Shown here in pieces: positions 1 through 11,010 of a stretch of DNA of 64,000 nt. A program made the translations under genes and the position numbers. This DNA comes from Nilaparvata lugens (lineage: Eukaryota; Arthropoda; Insecta; Hemiptera; Delphacidae), in NCBI RefSeq assembly GCF_014356525.2, contig NC_052506.1, positions 9,355,698 through 9,419,697 on the forward strand, in the 5' to 3' direction. Each line of letters begins with the position of its first letter. Position 1 is the first letter of the stretch. The notes under the pieces were generated by a model. That model was not told the DNA's origin and made no database searches. It worked only from the letters and a program-made list of their open reading frames with translations.

Positions 1-9
1 CCTGATTTA

Positions 10-409
10 TTGACCGAGCGAAGTGAGGTCTCAGATTCAAGTCGACGGTTTGCATTTCTCATGTTTAAATGTTTATATGTTGCGCATTTACGGCGAAACG
101 CGGTAATAGATTTTCATGAAATTTGACAGGTATGTTCCTTTTTTAATTGCGCGTCGACGTATATACAAGGTTTTTGGAAATTTTGCATTTCAAGGATAAT
201 ATAAAAGGAAAAAGAAGCCTCCTTTATACGCCAATATTAGAAAAAAAATCAGACTATAGAATATTATTCATCATAAATCAGCTGACAAGTGATTACACAG
301 ATGTGTGGAGAAGCCAGTCTATTGCTGTATTTCCATAAGGTCTATAGTTTCAATCAGGTACTTGTGGATGAGAATACTGCGTGAGGTCTACTGTTCACAG
401 AGCTACTAG
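10..409 (+). mobile_element. Helitron-like non-autonomous element, family A (short form), copy 1
   Basis: The element begins TTGACCGAGCGAAG directly after an A and ends CTACTAG directly before a T. The same two ends bound copies at 13913-14309, 19005-19577, 50134-51693 and 51004-51623. A CTAG 3' end lying between A and T is typical of Helitrons, although the 5' end reads TT and not the usual TC. There is no Rep/helicase frame. An open frame over 147-338 has no ATG and is shifted in the next copy, so it is not called as a gene. Confidence 0.7.
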
Positions 410-2185
410 TTATAAAGAATAGATGAGAAACTCATAATGTGGTTATAGCCTACGAGCATACTGAAAACCTGAAGTTAAAGCTTGTGATGTGGGAGTTCTT
501 GGAAACCGACGATTTACGAAAAATCTACAATAATTTATTTGTTAAAAAAATGAATACAGGTACAATCAAACAATTTCTACATTGTCTATTCAATTGCAAA
601 CACGAAGAACTATGATATTTCATATTAATCATTTTATATTCTAATTAGAGTGATTTAGTTGGTTTGAATCTTTATCATGAAGCTGGTTAAGCCTATGTTC
701 TTAATTTCAGTTTTCAAGTGAAAATGAAAATGCGATAATGACATCATGTTGTGAGTAAACAATTTTAGAAAAGGGTACTTGGATTTTTATTTTTATTTCT
801 ATGTGAACAATATTATAAATTTTAATTTTCAATAAACCCTGTATGTTCAAATCCCACTCTAGTTGATATTGTAGAGTGAATATTGAGAAAATATAATAAT
901 ATTATCATTATTTATAGAAGGGATTACTTGGGGCCAACCAAGTGCCAAGTAGTCCGAAAATAGTTCTACTTCACTTTATTGTAGGACTTTGAACTTTGTT
1001 TACAGAACGAATGAAAAGGATTCCAGACACTCTTAATTTGCAGGATAATAAAACTAACATTAATCCAACACTTTGTGCAAAAGTAGAATAATGTAATAAA
1101 CGTTCCATTTTATCAGCTGACTAGGAAAACAAAGTGGATGTTGTATAAACAATCAAACATAGGTTATAAAAAGCTGAACAGTTGGGATAAGCTGTTTCTG
1201 AGTCGGGTACATATAATTTTATTGAATGATTATGTAGAAAATAAGTGAAACAGGGTGCCTTCTCAGATAAAAAATTTAGTTAAATATTTTTGGAATTTTT
1301 GTAAAAATATCTATATTTACAGTAAACAAGGAATCTACATTAAGATTCACTTAAAACTGTCATCCTTAATCAAATATGAAGTTTTGATGTTCTTTGTGAG
1401 AATTGCTGAAAGTTTACAGAATTTAGCCATCTGAGAACAGATTTATCTCGGTTCCTGAACCACTTCCATATAACGAATCAATATGATGGGACATCAAAAA
1501 ACAAATTCGATATAACAATGAAATTGTGGCAATAAATTCTATACTGGAATCATCTCTGGTAAAATTATTCATGTTATTTTGGTTTGCGATCTAGATAGAA
1601 TATCAAAGTATTCATGCAACTCATATTATGGTTAGCGATCAGAGCCATGATATATCTGAAGCGATTTGCATTAAATTTCGTCATTGTTCTGTATAAATTT
1701 TCTTGTTATTGCAGTCCAGAGTTATGTCCTGTATCTTGATATAAGAAATAAGAATTCCATAACGTCGTTGAGAAATTTATGGAGTAGATATATTTTCTTC
1801 TCTATCATACTGTTATTCAAATCAAAACAAATCAAATTTATTTGTTTCCAGCATTTACAGTATAAACAATATATAAAAAGATATAATTGAAACAACACTC
1901 ACATGGACACGCAGGTCTGTTTGTGAGTTGTTGTGTATTCAGAGAATAGATTGTTGTGATTCCTTGAATGTTTCTTGTAAGAATCGAATTGCTGTACATA
2001 AATACGGAAGTTATAACATCATGCATTACAGCATCATGAGTTTTTCAACACCAAATCTCTCAAGTTGATTGAATACCATCATTTTCTGTTAAAAAAGTGG
2101 TAGAGTGGTACAAAATGAGCGAGATTGTAAGGTTATAGATTAGTTTAGGTATTGGTAACACCTATAAATGACTCATGTAAGAATA
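410..2185. other. AT-rich intergenic DNA, no gene seen
   Basis: Only short chance open frames occur here, none with codon bias or a recognisable domain. A small near-palindrome with CTTGG and CCAAG arms lies around 922-953. I see no promoter, RNA gene or element boundary that I can support. Confidence 0.5.
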
Positions 2186-2375
2186 AGGCTCAACTCACAC
2201 TTACGCGACTCAGGTCGAGAAGAGACTCGTCTCTAGTCGAGAGCATGTGTTTCCAAATGGTGACACTAAGACCAGTCGACTCTAGTCTCTGCGACTGTCA
2301 CCATTTGAAAACACATGCTCTCGACTAGAGTCGAGTCTCCTCTCGACCTGAGTCGCGTAAGTGTGAGTTGAGCCT
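2186..2375. mobile_element. Palindromic MITE-like element (AGGCTCAACTCACAC ends)
   Basis: The two ~80-bp arms are inverted copies. The left end reads AGGCTCAACTCACACTTACG and the right end is its near-perfect complement. The arms contain the palindromic word CTCGACTAGAGTCGAG. No clear target-site duplication is visible. The right terminus GTGTGAGTTGAGCCT reappears at 2476-2490 inside the tandem repeat that follows, so the end was copied during the local duplication. Confidence 0.7.
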
Positions 2376-2770
2376 GAAACTCTCATTATTCCATGTAAAT
2401 AAAATTTTTGCCAATGAAACAGTTGAATTCCTTTCAATATGCTCAAGTTAAAAAAATAACGAAGTGGGGCCCGTCAGTGTGAGTTGAGCCTAAAACTCTC
2501 ATTATTCCATGTAAATAAAATTTTTGCCAATGAAACAGTTGAATTCCTTTCAATATGCTCAAGTTAAAAAAACGAAGTGGGGCAAATTTTGTCAATGAAA
2601 CAGTTGAATTCCTCTCAACATGCTCAAGTTAAAAAAACGAAGTGGGGCAAATTTTGTCAATGAAACAGTTGAATTCCTTTCAATATGCTCAAGTTAAAAA
2701 AACGAAGTGGGGCAAATTTTGTCAATGAAACAGTTGAATTCCTCTCAATATACTCAAGTTAGAAAAAAGT
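2376..2770. repeat. Tandem repeat, ~65-bp core, five units
   Basis: Five head-to-tail units carry CAATGAAACAGTTGAATTCC, a CTCAAGTTA block and CGAAGTGGGGC. The first two units are longer and start ACTCTCATTATTCC. The next units are 65 bp long, and the last is diverged. The first unit boundary carries a copy of the adjacent MITE end, so amplification followed the MITE insertion. Confidence 0.85.
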
Positions 2771-3145
2771 GAATATGAATCATGGGGCCCTTAAAATTTA
2801 TAGCATTTCAACAGTATGAAGCTAAAACCATCGTTAGCTACCAGAGAAGGGAACAAAGTGGAAATTAGCTAAGGTCAGAAATAGCCCAGCAGGCAGCAGC
2901 ATAGAGTGGGACAGAAGATTGGGAGACCGTCCGGGTCTGCACCGCTGTCTAAACGGTATATTAATAGCAATAGACAAAAGTATTATCTTCTTCAGCTCTT
3001 AGCTCCACCCATTTTCTGTTATGCCACCGCGGTACAGTAAACACAGCCACACACACTCACCAAACTGAATTTATCTTCACAAGTCCCCCAAAAAATGGAA
3101 TGGACCATGGCCTTGAGTGTCGTACACCTTCAACAGAGGTAATCG
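2771..3145. other. Unique intergenic stretch
   Basis: Slightly GC-richer DNA around 2880-3110 with no open frame of note. It includes a short CACACACTCACC run near 3050. No function is visible. Confidence 0.4.
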
Positions 3146-3240
3146 AATTCTGATTACAATGTTTACAATAAGAATACTGATGATGATAATGAGATACTAT
3201 CATCATCAGTATTCTTATTGTAAACATTGTAATCAGAATT
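3146..3240. repeat. Perfect long inverted repeat (hairpin)
   Basis: Two 41-bp arms, starting AATTCTGATTACAATG and ending with its complement, are separated by 13 bp. The match looks perfect, so the inversion or palindrome is recent. No flanking duplication is evident. Confidence 0.85.
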
Positions 3241-3299
3241 TAATTGATGAGTATTTAATCAGTATTTTAATTGATGAATGATTTTGTAAACACTACAAT

Positions 3300-3564
3300 C
3301 ATAGAGAAACAATAGCGTAAGTAGATATCCCATGGTGTAGGGCGTTTATGTCACAACTTTTACTGTTATCTCAAGCCGATTAATGTCGATTTTTACTGTT
3401 TTGACCGGGTAAGAGTGCATGAACGGCACAATATGAGATACTACCAGCGATATAAAGCTTCACGGGAAAGAACTATGTAGACTATAGGTTTGAGATAACA
3501 GTAAAAGTTGCGACATAAACGGCCTTTACCATGGGATATCTACTTATGCTATTGTTTCTCTATG
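3300..3564. mobile_element. MITE family M7, copy 1 (7-bp TSD CTACAAT)
   Basis: Inverted termini of ~80 bp begin CATAGAGAAACAATAGCG and end with the complement. A 7-bp direct duplication CTACAAT sits on both sides (3293-3299 and 3565-3571). The arms carry GATATCCCATGG and ACTTTTACTGTTATCTCAAG. Copies lie at 45197-45471, 54517-54790 and 56437-56712, with a half copy at 36168-36266. It has no coding capacity. Confidence 0.85.
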
Positions 3565-4011
3565 CTACAATGTTGATACGGTACTTATGATACGCAAGAA
3601 GGAAGTAATGAACTGAAATTCATTCTGTATTCCTGGTTCCCAATCGAATTGTTTATTGAGAAATTGAGGTGTAAATTTTGAATGTTTTTTTATTAAAATT
3701 TGATTGAGTTAATCAGGATTCGAAAATTTTCACAGATATGAAAAGCCAAAGTAATATTTTCAAACTTTACACAATAAATGCGATTTTATATTTTTTCTAT
3801 ATATATAATTTATCAAATCATGAATGAGTTCTAATGTTATAACACATTTGAATGATGTATCCTGCATTTCAAAACGCAAAATATTATTTCTTATGTGCGA
3901 TGAAGTTCATGGAGAAAAAATAATAGTACACGTCTGAAATCTTGTTATTGGTCCCAAATATTACAAATCTTGATATCAGCCCCAAATACTAAAGTACCAT
4001 ATTTTGTATTT
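3565..4011. other. AT-rich intergenic DNA
   Basis: After the MITE's duplicated target site I see only AT-rich sequence without a supported feature. Confidence 0.4.
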
Positions 4012-4212
4012 CTTAATTCATACTTGCACCTCATAATACAAGGTGAACTTGTTGGTAAGCGTTCAGTGGGACGTAGAAGAATAACTTGGTTGAGAAACGT
4101 GAGGGAAGCATTCAACTGCACGTGACAGGACCTCTTCCGAGCTGCAGTAAACAAAGTAAGAATTGACATGATGTGGGAGCCAACCTCCGTAATGGAGAAA
4201 GTACCTAAAGAA
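4012..4212 (+). pseudogene. Decayed C-terminal fragment of a non-LTR retrotransposon reverse transcriptase
   Basis: The frame reads a QGEL..GRRRITWLRNVREAFN stretch, then after an in-frame TGA at 4123-4125 continues DLFRAAVNKVRI. This matches the basic tail that follows the RT domain in many insect non-LTR elements (pattern GxxxGRRRxxWLxNLRxW). The fragment at 6385-6738 on the other strand contains the same motif order. No RT catalytic motifs are present. It is 5'-truncated and dead. Confidence 0.6.
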
Positions 4213-5252
4213 GAAGTCATACTTCATTATTACTTGAAAATTCGAATTTATTAATTAATTTATTTAACAACAATGACAACAGTGATCAACAATGACAACA
4301 ATGATCCTAAAATGATTGGAAACGGAGAAACAGGCTAATAACCCTTACTATTCCATTCCCGAATTTTGATTGCATATCAGTCCAGAAGAGGTTATCATTC
4401 TTCAGCAGATTTTTTTTTTATTGCCATTCTTTTTTTTTACAAACAAGTGAAACAAAAACATTCTTATAATGTTATAACTAATTATAATCTAAACTAATTT
4501 AAAAACATATTCAACGAATGTTTTCTTTTATTTTAATATTGAAATAATGGGCTCTCCCAGAAAAGCTAATGCTTGAGCTCTGAAATGTTCAAAATGTTAA
4601 AGGTAATTAGGATGGATGTCTAAGACAATTTAATTAGTACCAGAAGAAACAATATGCAATATAAACACTAGAATATAAATGTATGTACAATATAACAATG
4701 TAAGCACTAGAACAAAAAGTCAATTAATCTTCTGAAATCTCAAGTACGAAGTAAACTTTCCTACATACCCACTCTCTTATTTCATAAATTAAACACTTAA
4801 CTTAAAATCAGAAGCACTCAGTTAAATCTAAGCTCAACAAGATCTTTCTAATGCACTTTCAAGTGGGTGGGAGAAGAGAAAAATCCATGAAAACCAACAA
4901 ATGGAGAGCAGAATTTTTCCAGTATTCCGATGAGTCTGATCAAAAAAAGGAAGTAAAAATAATGGAAAACTAGCAGAGAGAACAAGAAGGAAGCAAGCGC
5001 GAATTACCAATTTGGATGCAAATTCACAAATTGAACGTGAATTCGTATTCCACTTAAAAATGTTCAACTTTTTAATTACGTATTCGGACAGTGGGAGAGC
5101 TGCCTACTTGTAAAAGAACACCTGAAATCATGCGCGCGCCTGTTAATTTGCAGTTGTCACGAAGTTTCAATCTACGTTTCAATTCCAGTTGAGCTGCAAT
5201 CAAATTAGAGGCAGTTCGATTATCGCAAAGATTGAATTATCGGGACGTGCGA
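4213..5252. other. AT-rich intergenic DNA with a small repeat
   Basis: A short ACAACAATGACAACA repeat lies near 4266-4312. The rest shows no gene or element end that I can support. Around 5100-5250 the base composition rises in GC. Confidence 0.4.
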
Positions 5253-5296
5253 GATCGCGTCGTGTCGCATCGCAGATCGCGTCGCGTCGCATCGCA
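5253..5296. repeat. Two-unit CpG-rich 22-bp tandem repeat
   Basis: GATCGCGTCG[T/C]GTCGCATCGCA occurs twice in tandem, followed by a degenerate third unit starting GGTCGCTGCTGG. It is strikingly CpG-rich in otherwise AT-rich DNA. Confidence 0.7.
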
Positions 5297-5399
5297 GGTC
5301 GCTGCTGGTTGCTGCTCTGAACACAGCTAGCTGCCACAGTATTCGATCAACACTTGAGACTTCGCTAATTCCAAATTGGTGTTCCTTCCTGAATGTAAC

Positions 5400-5632
5400 T
5401 TAGATTAAACTTTAATTGAAATCAGAATCGAATTGAGATTTTACTTAAAAAGTTTATCTGTAAAAGTCCATCTGTGATATTAACTTATTTTTTCAATGAT
5501 TCAGACTATATTGTATAAATATTGTAGTAACATTTGTAATGTATTTTTGATGTGATGTTTATGACTTGTGTTAATATTGTATTATATACGATGCATAACA
5601 TGAAAAATAAAATTGAATTGAATTGAATTGAA
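5400..5632 (+). mobile_element. Non-LTR retroelement 3' end with (AATTG)n tail
   Basis: A non-coding AT-rich stretch ends GAAAAATAAAATTGAATTG and then repeats AATTG about four times (5611-5632). Other tails in the window have pentamer ends of this kind (10880, 11817, 22012, 29858, 39700, 41190, 46795), which is usual for truncated LINE insertions. The 5' limit is not defined. Confidence 0.5.
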
Positions 5633-5655
5633 AAAGTTTGAAACTAATGGCATTA

Positions 5656-6071
5656 TCCTATTATATTAAACAGGCAATTTATGTATATATTTTTATATTT
5701 GGTTATTTATATTTATTTATGGTTATTTATGTCCAACGGATCTCTAAATCGGCTCTGAAGATTTTCACGAAATTTGGAACATAGTTGATTTATGATATAA
5801 AAATTCGATTGCACTAGTTCTCATCCCTGGGAAAACTCGCTGAACGACATTAAAAGGATAATTCATCCTTGGAAAAACAGCTGAGATTTTCGTCGTCTGT
5901 GGTTGATAAAAAAGTTAGTGGGCGAGTGCGTCTGTGAAAAATCAAAATATCTCATCCCCGAAATTCATAAGCTGATGTATAGCCAGCTGTAAAATATAAA
6001 CACGATCATTTTAAAGAATTGTGTTCTGCTTATCAATAAATAAAAATGACGAGCGAAGCTCGGTGCCTCGA
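5656..6071 (+). mobile_element. Helitron-like repeat, family B, copy 1
   Basis: It starts TCCTATTATATTAA after an A and ends at GAGCGAAGCTCGGTGCC plus TCGA before a T. The core contains GATTTTCACGAAATTTGGAA and TAGCCAGCTGTAAAATATAA. A CGAGC-GAA-GCTCG hairpin lies about 10 bp from the 3' end, as in Helitrons. It has no coding capacity. Other copies are near 13283, 15469, 25859, 50289 and 59102, and inverted long forms at 7656 and 55783. Confidence 0.65.
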
Positions 6072-6384
6072 TATTTCATATTATATTTAGAAATCGAAAC
6101 TGAGGCTGCTCTTGAATAAGTTGCTATAGTGGTTCTGCAGCCAGAGAAAAAAATAATGAATAATTCATTCAATTCAAGATATGTTATTAACAAATTATAT
6201 TATGAGAGAAATATATCAACAAATGAAAATATGTTTGAAAATAACAAATTTTGTAAAAACTTGCTCTCAGAATCGATTCACATTCACATCATAACAATAA
6301 ATTAATAGAAAATCATTATCTATACTCTATAGGAGAACCAGTGGATCAAATTCCTTTCTAAAGCAGATGAAATATTTCGGACTA

Positions 6385-6738
6385 TTACCTAGCTATTCTT
6401 CTTCTCTTATATATTATGCCGGCTCCGCGTCGGAGATTGGCGATCTGGATTCTATTGACTGCAGCTCGGAACAGAGATGTTGAGTCAATGTTGAACCACT
6501 CTCTCAGGTTCTTTAACCAGGATGTTTTCTTCCTTCCAGGCCGGCGTCTTCCTTCAATCTTGCCCTCCATTATCAACTGCAGGAATCTGTACTTTTCATT
6601 GCGCATCACATGTCCAAAATACTGAAGCTTCTGAATCTTAATACAGTAAACAACCTCCACTGTCGTCCCAATTCGTTCTAATACCTCAGAATTCCTCACC
6701 CTTTCTGTCCATGAAATATGAAGAATGCGCTGATACAA
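6385..6738 (-). pseudogene. 5'-truncated non-LTR retrotransposon RT polyprotein, C-terminal part
   Basis: About 117 codons are open on the minus strand. In order they show a YQRILHISWTERVRN segment, KLQYFGHVMRNEKY, EGKIEGRRRPGRKKTSWLKN, and FRAAVNRIQIANLRRGAG. This is the conserved region just downstream of the RT domain in insect non-LTR elements, running to the polyprotein's end. The first codon is TTG and a stop lies just upstream. There are no RT catalytic residues, so this is a dead 5'-truncated copy. I did not assign a clade. Confidence 0.75.
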
Positions 6739-6794
6739 GTATTCCTACTCACCTAACTATACAACTATACTTACCTAACTATTACCTATATAAT

Positions 6795-6905
6795 AATATT
6801 ACCTGTTTCGGACTATGTAAAACCTTATCTAAATTTGGGAGAGGAATACCACAAGTTTGCCCTATTTTTCCTCTCCATATAATTTTGATAATGAATTTAT
6901 TTAAT
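6795..6905 (+). mobile_element. Retroelement 3' tail, hairpin type GGGAGAGG (family C)
   Basis: TTCGGACTATGTAAAACC is followed by AAATTTGGGAGAGGAATACC, a loop, and TTTTTCCTCTCC, which pairs with GGAGAGGAA. The same module occurs near 25000, in the 36.3-36.9 kb array and at 37650-37895. It is interpreted as a LINE or SINE 3' end. Confidence 0.6.
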
Positions 6906-6973
6906 CATTCAGAATTACACAACTTACAGAAAAGTACCACAGGCTTATAAGCCCAAAACGGTTCCAATTCTAA
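6900..6973 (-). repeat. Inverted copy of the retroelement tail found at 12440-12520
   Basis: The sequence from TTCAGAATTACACAACTTAC to CGGTTCCAATTCTAATTTAT is nearly the exact complement of 12440-12520. It contains the apical palindrome GGCTTATAAGCC. It is a family C-type tail in opposite orientation to the one just before it. Confidence 0.7.
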
Positions 6974-7495
6974 TTTATTGTATGAATCAATAAATTAATA
7001 AAAACATTGATGGATGATATCAATGAAGGAATCAATTACTTATCTTGAAAATATTCTCATCTTTGAAGCTGGAAGTAGTTGAGCTTACAGAATTCTATTT
7101 AATCAAGCCGGACTTCTATTCATAATGCCTTTGAAACTTTTCACTCTCACTAGTCCCTGGTGCTGGTTGAGTATGCAGTATGCAGAATGCACCCGGCTCA
7201 AGTCAATTTTATGACTGCTACATTCTTATGATTGAGCCGTCGCTTTTGTATTAAAAATGTTACGATCTTTTGATGTCTCTTCACACCTAACAAGCTGAAA
7301 GATTTTCGCCAATCTTTCACAGTGATCAGCAGTCGTAAAGTAGAAAACGTGAGAAGATGCTACCAACTATTCTTACTAAAGTTGCAAATGAATTTTGTGT
7401 TTCTCTCATTTGATATTAAAATTAGACTATTCTATAGCAATATTATTCGAGCAAATTATTTCGATAATCAGCTATTATAAATGAATTATACTACT
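6974..7495. other. AT-rich intergenic DNA
   Basis: No gene, RNA gene or bounded element could be supported here. Confidence 0.4.
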
Positions 7496-7626
7496 GGGCC
7501 CTGTTTCTTAAAAATTTAGAAGTCCTGTAATACAGTAACAGCTGATTTTATCGGCTATATTGAGCATGTAATTGGAATGGTGATTCTCCTGTAATACAGG
7601 ACTTGTAACTCTTATGAAACAGGTCC
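7496..7626. mobile_element. Small MITE with GGGCCCTGTTTC ends
   Basis: The left end GGGCCCTGTTTCTTAA and the right end ATGAAACAGGTCC are inverted. The next segments GTCCTGTAATACAG and CTGTAATACAGGAC are exact complements. Total length is ~131 bp. The target duplication is unclear. Confidence 0.65.
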
Positions 7627-7655
7627 TTGGTCTACTGTATATTAATCAAGTAATA

Positions 7656-8267
7656 ACGGGGACCGAGCTTCGCTCTGGAGTACAAAACCATAAAAAATGT
7701 ATAAAGAAAGAAGAAATATTATAATAACATTCATACAGAAATGTTCTATCTAAACACAGTAGATTGAGATCAATTCCCAGAGGAATGCAAAAATTTCCCT
7801 CACAAAGGCTCAGTTGCACAAAAACCGGGTAAATTTTAATACTGATTAACTTAACGTGAACCAAATCAGAGAAGACAATTTCAAAAAGATGGATCTACTG
7901 GAATTTATCAGGATTGAAAATAACCCGGCTTTTTTGCAACCGGCACTAAGTACCTGATTGAATGATTACAAAAGTTCAACAGCTGAGTCATAATTTTGAC
8001 ACAGTCCCACACACATAACTCACTCACTTCCATCACCAACATAGGACGAAATAATTATTATCAGCTGTTTTTCCAAGGATGAATAATAATTATCCTTCAG
8101 CGTGTTTTCTCAGGGATGAGACCTAGTGCAATCGAATCTTTATATTATAAACCTACTATGTTCTGAATTTAGTGAGAATCGTTAGAGCCGTTTTCGAGAT
8201 CCGGTGAAATACAAACATATAAACATCCAAACATAGAAACAGAAGCTGCTCGTTTAATAGTATAGGA
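7656..8267 (-). mobile_element. Helitron-like repeat, family B, long subfamily
   Basis: On the minus strand it starts TCCTATACTATTAAACGAGC and ends at the AGAGCGAAGCTCGGTCCCCG terminus. Between lie ~230 bp absent from the short form, shared with 55783-56748, including TTTTTGCAACCGGCACTAAG. An open frame over 7646-7864 is not conserved and is not called. Confidence 0.65.
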
Positions 8268-9217
8268 TATCAGATTACAGCAGACCTAACCAACTCCATG
8301 ATCCAAGTAAATTACATGCGTAATATATCTTCATCTCCTACTATCTTCACTTTGGAGATTAAAATTCTTAATCTATGTGATACTGTGAAGCAGTGATAAT
8401 TACATTGAAATATTGCTATCATTGTTATCTACTCTATACACACTTGAATTAACTGATAATATTTAAGCCTAAATAACGACTGTTGTTGAAGTAGCATGTA
8501 TAAAATTAATGCCCATAGATATGTGAATTTGTTGGATAAAAAAGAGACAACAAATATGTCCAGTGATACTTTCAATTTACAGATTTACAAAACATGAATT
8601 ATCTTTCATACTGTATTTTGATTCACGAGTATGGCCCACTGGCGAGTTTATCCAGTGAAATAAGGTAAGGAAGTGCTATTTTGGATCTGCATTTGAAAAT
8701 AAACTCAGAAACCTTATTTGCAAATATTTATTGACCGCTTCCCACACTCACACGTGGCCTGATTTTAAAAACTTTTTCCATCTGTGCAAAATAATCATTT
8801 GTAGCCTTCAAGTTGTTCGTCTTCAGAATTTATTAAATGAGCCAGGGATCCAGGGAAGTTAAACTATAAAATATTATCTACTAAATTGAGCAATGATTTA
8901 GAAATAGTTTGGCGGAAGAGGCCAGAAAACAGGAGCTCCGTCGACTAATCGGTTTGATGAGGGGCATTTGTTTTTCAAGAGCGTAACTAAAAATAAAACC
9001 AGTGGTCCGTGGAATCACTCGCCTACACAGTCACAGTTCCCGACCTCCCGAACAATTTCATTGGTGCTTACCAAACAGGTGATGGCGAGGGGCGGGGGAC
9101 TCGTGTTTTCTTTTCAATTATCCTTCGAACAGATTCGACTCAAAAACTTGAAGGACAAACATGATCAGAGGTTTCCAAGATTACAACATTGTTTTTCCAT
9201 ATCGTCTATACTCAGTT
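8268..9217. other. Intergenic DNA, no gene seen
   Basis: Unremarkable AT-rich sequence with a GC-richer patch at 8920-9110. An open frame starting at 8968 runs into the inverted repeat that follows and shows no domain. Confidence 0.4.
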
Positions 9218-9411
9218 CTTATATTCAGTTTGTTTCTATAAAAACTTCACTGATTCTTGAAGGCTCAGTAAATTTTAATGCTCCATATCGATATTGCAAA
9301 TTGTGGATATTGATGAATTATATCCATAATTTGCTACATCGATCTGGAGCATTAAAATTTACTGAACCTTCAAAATCAGTGAAGTTTTTATAGAAACAAA
9401 CTGAATATAAG
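9218..9411. repeat. Long inverted repeat (~90-bp arms)
   Basis: The left arm contains TTTCTATAAAAACTTCACTG and CAGTAAATTTTAATGCTCCA. The right arm carries their complements, ending CTGAATATAAG. It is a foldback with a short central spacer near 9310 and a few mismatches. Confidence 0.8.
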
Positions 9412-9520
9412 ACAACAATTGCAAATATTGATACTTTAATTTATTACAACTATTTGAGATGGAATTCATTGCAACAAGCCAAAGAAACAAAAACTATGAC
9501 ACTTGAGAATGGGATATATT

Positions 9521-9571
9521 TTGTCAGTGCACTAACACTAAGAGTTATTTTGTCAGTGCACTAAGAGTTAA
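9521..9571. repeat. Short tandem duplication
   Basis: TTTTGTCAGTGCACTAA followed by AGAGTTA occurs twice within 51 bp, with a 5-bp CACTA insertion or deletion between units. Confidence 0.7.
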
Positions 9572-9857
9572 TAATTGAGTTGAATCTCTTGGATGATTGT
9601 CTCAATACAAATAACTCTAAAAATTATATTTCAATGATACTTTCAAATCAAAAATCGTACTAAGAAAATAGTAGTGGATTTGCAGAGACTATTATTTCCT
9701 TTCATGGAAATGGATTACGTCACATTAAGATACGAAAAGCATTACATTTGGATGGATTTTGGAAGTTTGTTTGGAATTTATTGACTAGATAGTGCACTCC
9801 ATTGTGAGAGTTCAGGTATACGCATTTTAAACTTCTTAAATTTTGTGAATATTGATG

Positions 9858-10020
9858 ATGTGAAGCTTTTCCAAAATCTGAAGTCTTAACAACTCTCCAA
9901 TTTTAAATTCAGAATAAATTTCAATGTATATGTTGTGGGGCTTTTCCAAAATCTCATGTCTCTTCAATTCTACAATTTTAACAAAATTATAAATTCTGAA
10001 TAAGTTTCAATGTATATCTG
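9858..10020. repeat. Two-unit tandem duplication (~85-95 bp)
   Basis: GCTTTTCCAAAATCT, an AATTTTA block and TTTCAATGTATATNTG recur in the same order. The second unit holds a small extra AATTATAAATT segment. Confidence 0.65.
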
Positions 10021-10111
10021 ATGGTCCTTTATCTGTGTTATAAACCACAATGCTCGAAATATCGATTTGAAAATATCGAAAATATGAGGATGGATATAAG
10101 ATGGATTAGAA

Positions 10112-10175
10112 GACATGATGATTTAAAAGACTACGATGATTTAAAATACAAAAAAGATGGTGATTTAAAAGACAT
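10112..10175. repeat. Degenerate GATGATTTAAAA tandem repeat
   Basis: Four spaced units of GATGATTTAAAA or GGTGATTTAAAA occur in ~64 bp. They generate a repetitive leucine/asparagine-rich frame on the minus strand that is not a gene. Confidence 0.6.
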
Positions 10176-10433
10176 GCGGTAAAGGTAATTAGCACTAACA
10201 ATTGAAGAAGTTTTAGGCAATAGCCTGTTTTTTCTTTTCCGATTCTTGTTTTTTTTTTTGCTAACCTTATAAATAAATAAATAAATATATAGTTATACGA
10301 CATCACTCATCTAGAAATAATCTACAATCTGCAGGAGACATTAACCTTTGCAGACTTGCCCTCTCATAATTTGGAATATTGGGGAGAGAACCCCTAACTC
10401 GTATAAAACTTTCTGCAGTAGATCAATATTATT

Positions 10434-10800
10434 CTTGTATCTTGAACCTAAAAAATGATGGGGGGGGTCTTGATTATTTTAAAATAAATCATTAGTTTAG
10501 TTTCAACAAGTTCCGAATACCAATATTTCTAGATTCTTGAGAGATATAGTTCTCTTCCACTTTTACATTATTTGTAGAATCTGAGATTTTTTTTGACTAA
10601 AGTTTAGTTATAGTATATTAATCTTGTATTTTGAACCTAAAAAATGATGGGGGTCTTGATTACTTGAAAATAAATCATTAGTTTAGTTTCAACAAGTTCC
10701 GAATACCAATATTTCTAGATTCTTGAGAAATATAGTTCTCTTCCACTTTTACATTATTTGTAGAATCTGAGAATTTTTTTCTCTAGATTGGTTATAGTCT
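10434..10800. repeat. Two-unit tandem duplication, period 189 bp
   Basis: The units start CTTGTATCTTGAACCTAAAA and CTTGTATTTTGAACCTAAAA and stay nearly identical through ATTATTTGTAGAATCTGAGA. The G-run differs in length (8 against 5). The high identity suggests a recent duplication. Confidence 0.85.
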
Positions 10801-10879
10801 AGATCTCTACCAAGAAACTCTTGCAAATTATGTTGGAAGTTTTTCTTGTAGCTGAAGTCATTACACATTCGTCAACACA

Positions 10880-11010
10880 GAATAGAATAGAATAGAATAG
10901 ATTTTTATTCCTTTAAGTATAAAAACTATACAATCGGAAACGTCATAATCTTATATGCTTCACAATGATAATCTTACAATGATAATAAATCTAACAGACA
11001 TTCAATAATA
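10880..11010 (-). mobile_element. Retroelement 3' end with pentamer tail, reverse orientation
   Basis: GAATAGAATAGAATAGAATA followed by GATTTTTATTCC is the complement of an AATAAAAATC 3' end plus a (TATTC)n tail. The body runs rightward and its 5' limit is undefined. Confidence 0.5.

Noticed and set aside
147..338. A 63-codon frame in family A (also 14050-14238)
   Set aside because: It lacks ATG, and the two copies are out of frame with each other in the middle. Shared only because the element is shared.
8968..9393. A 141-codon frame
   Set aside because: Its second half lies across a foldback; there is no domain or codon signature.
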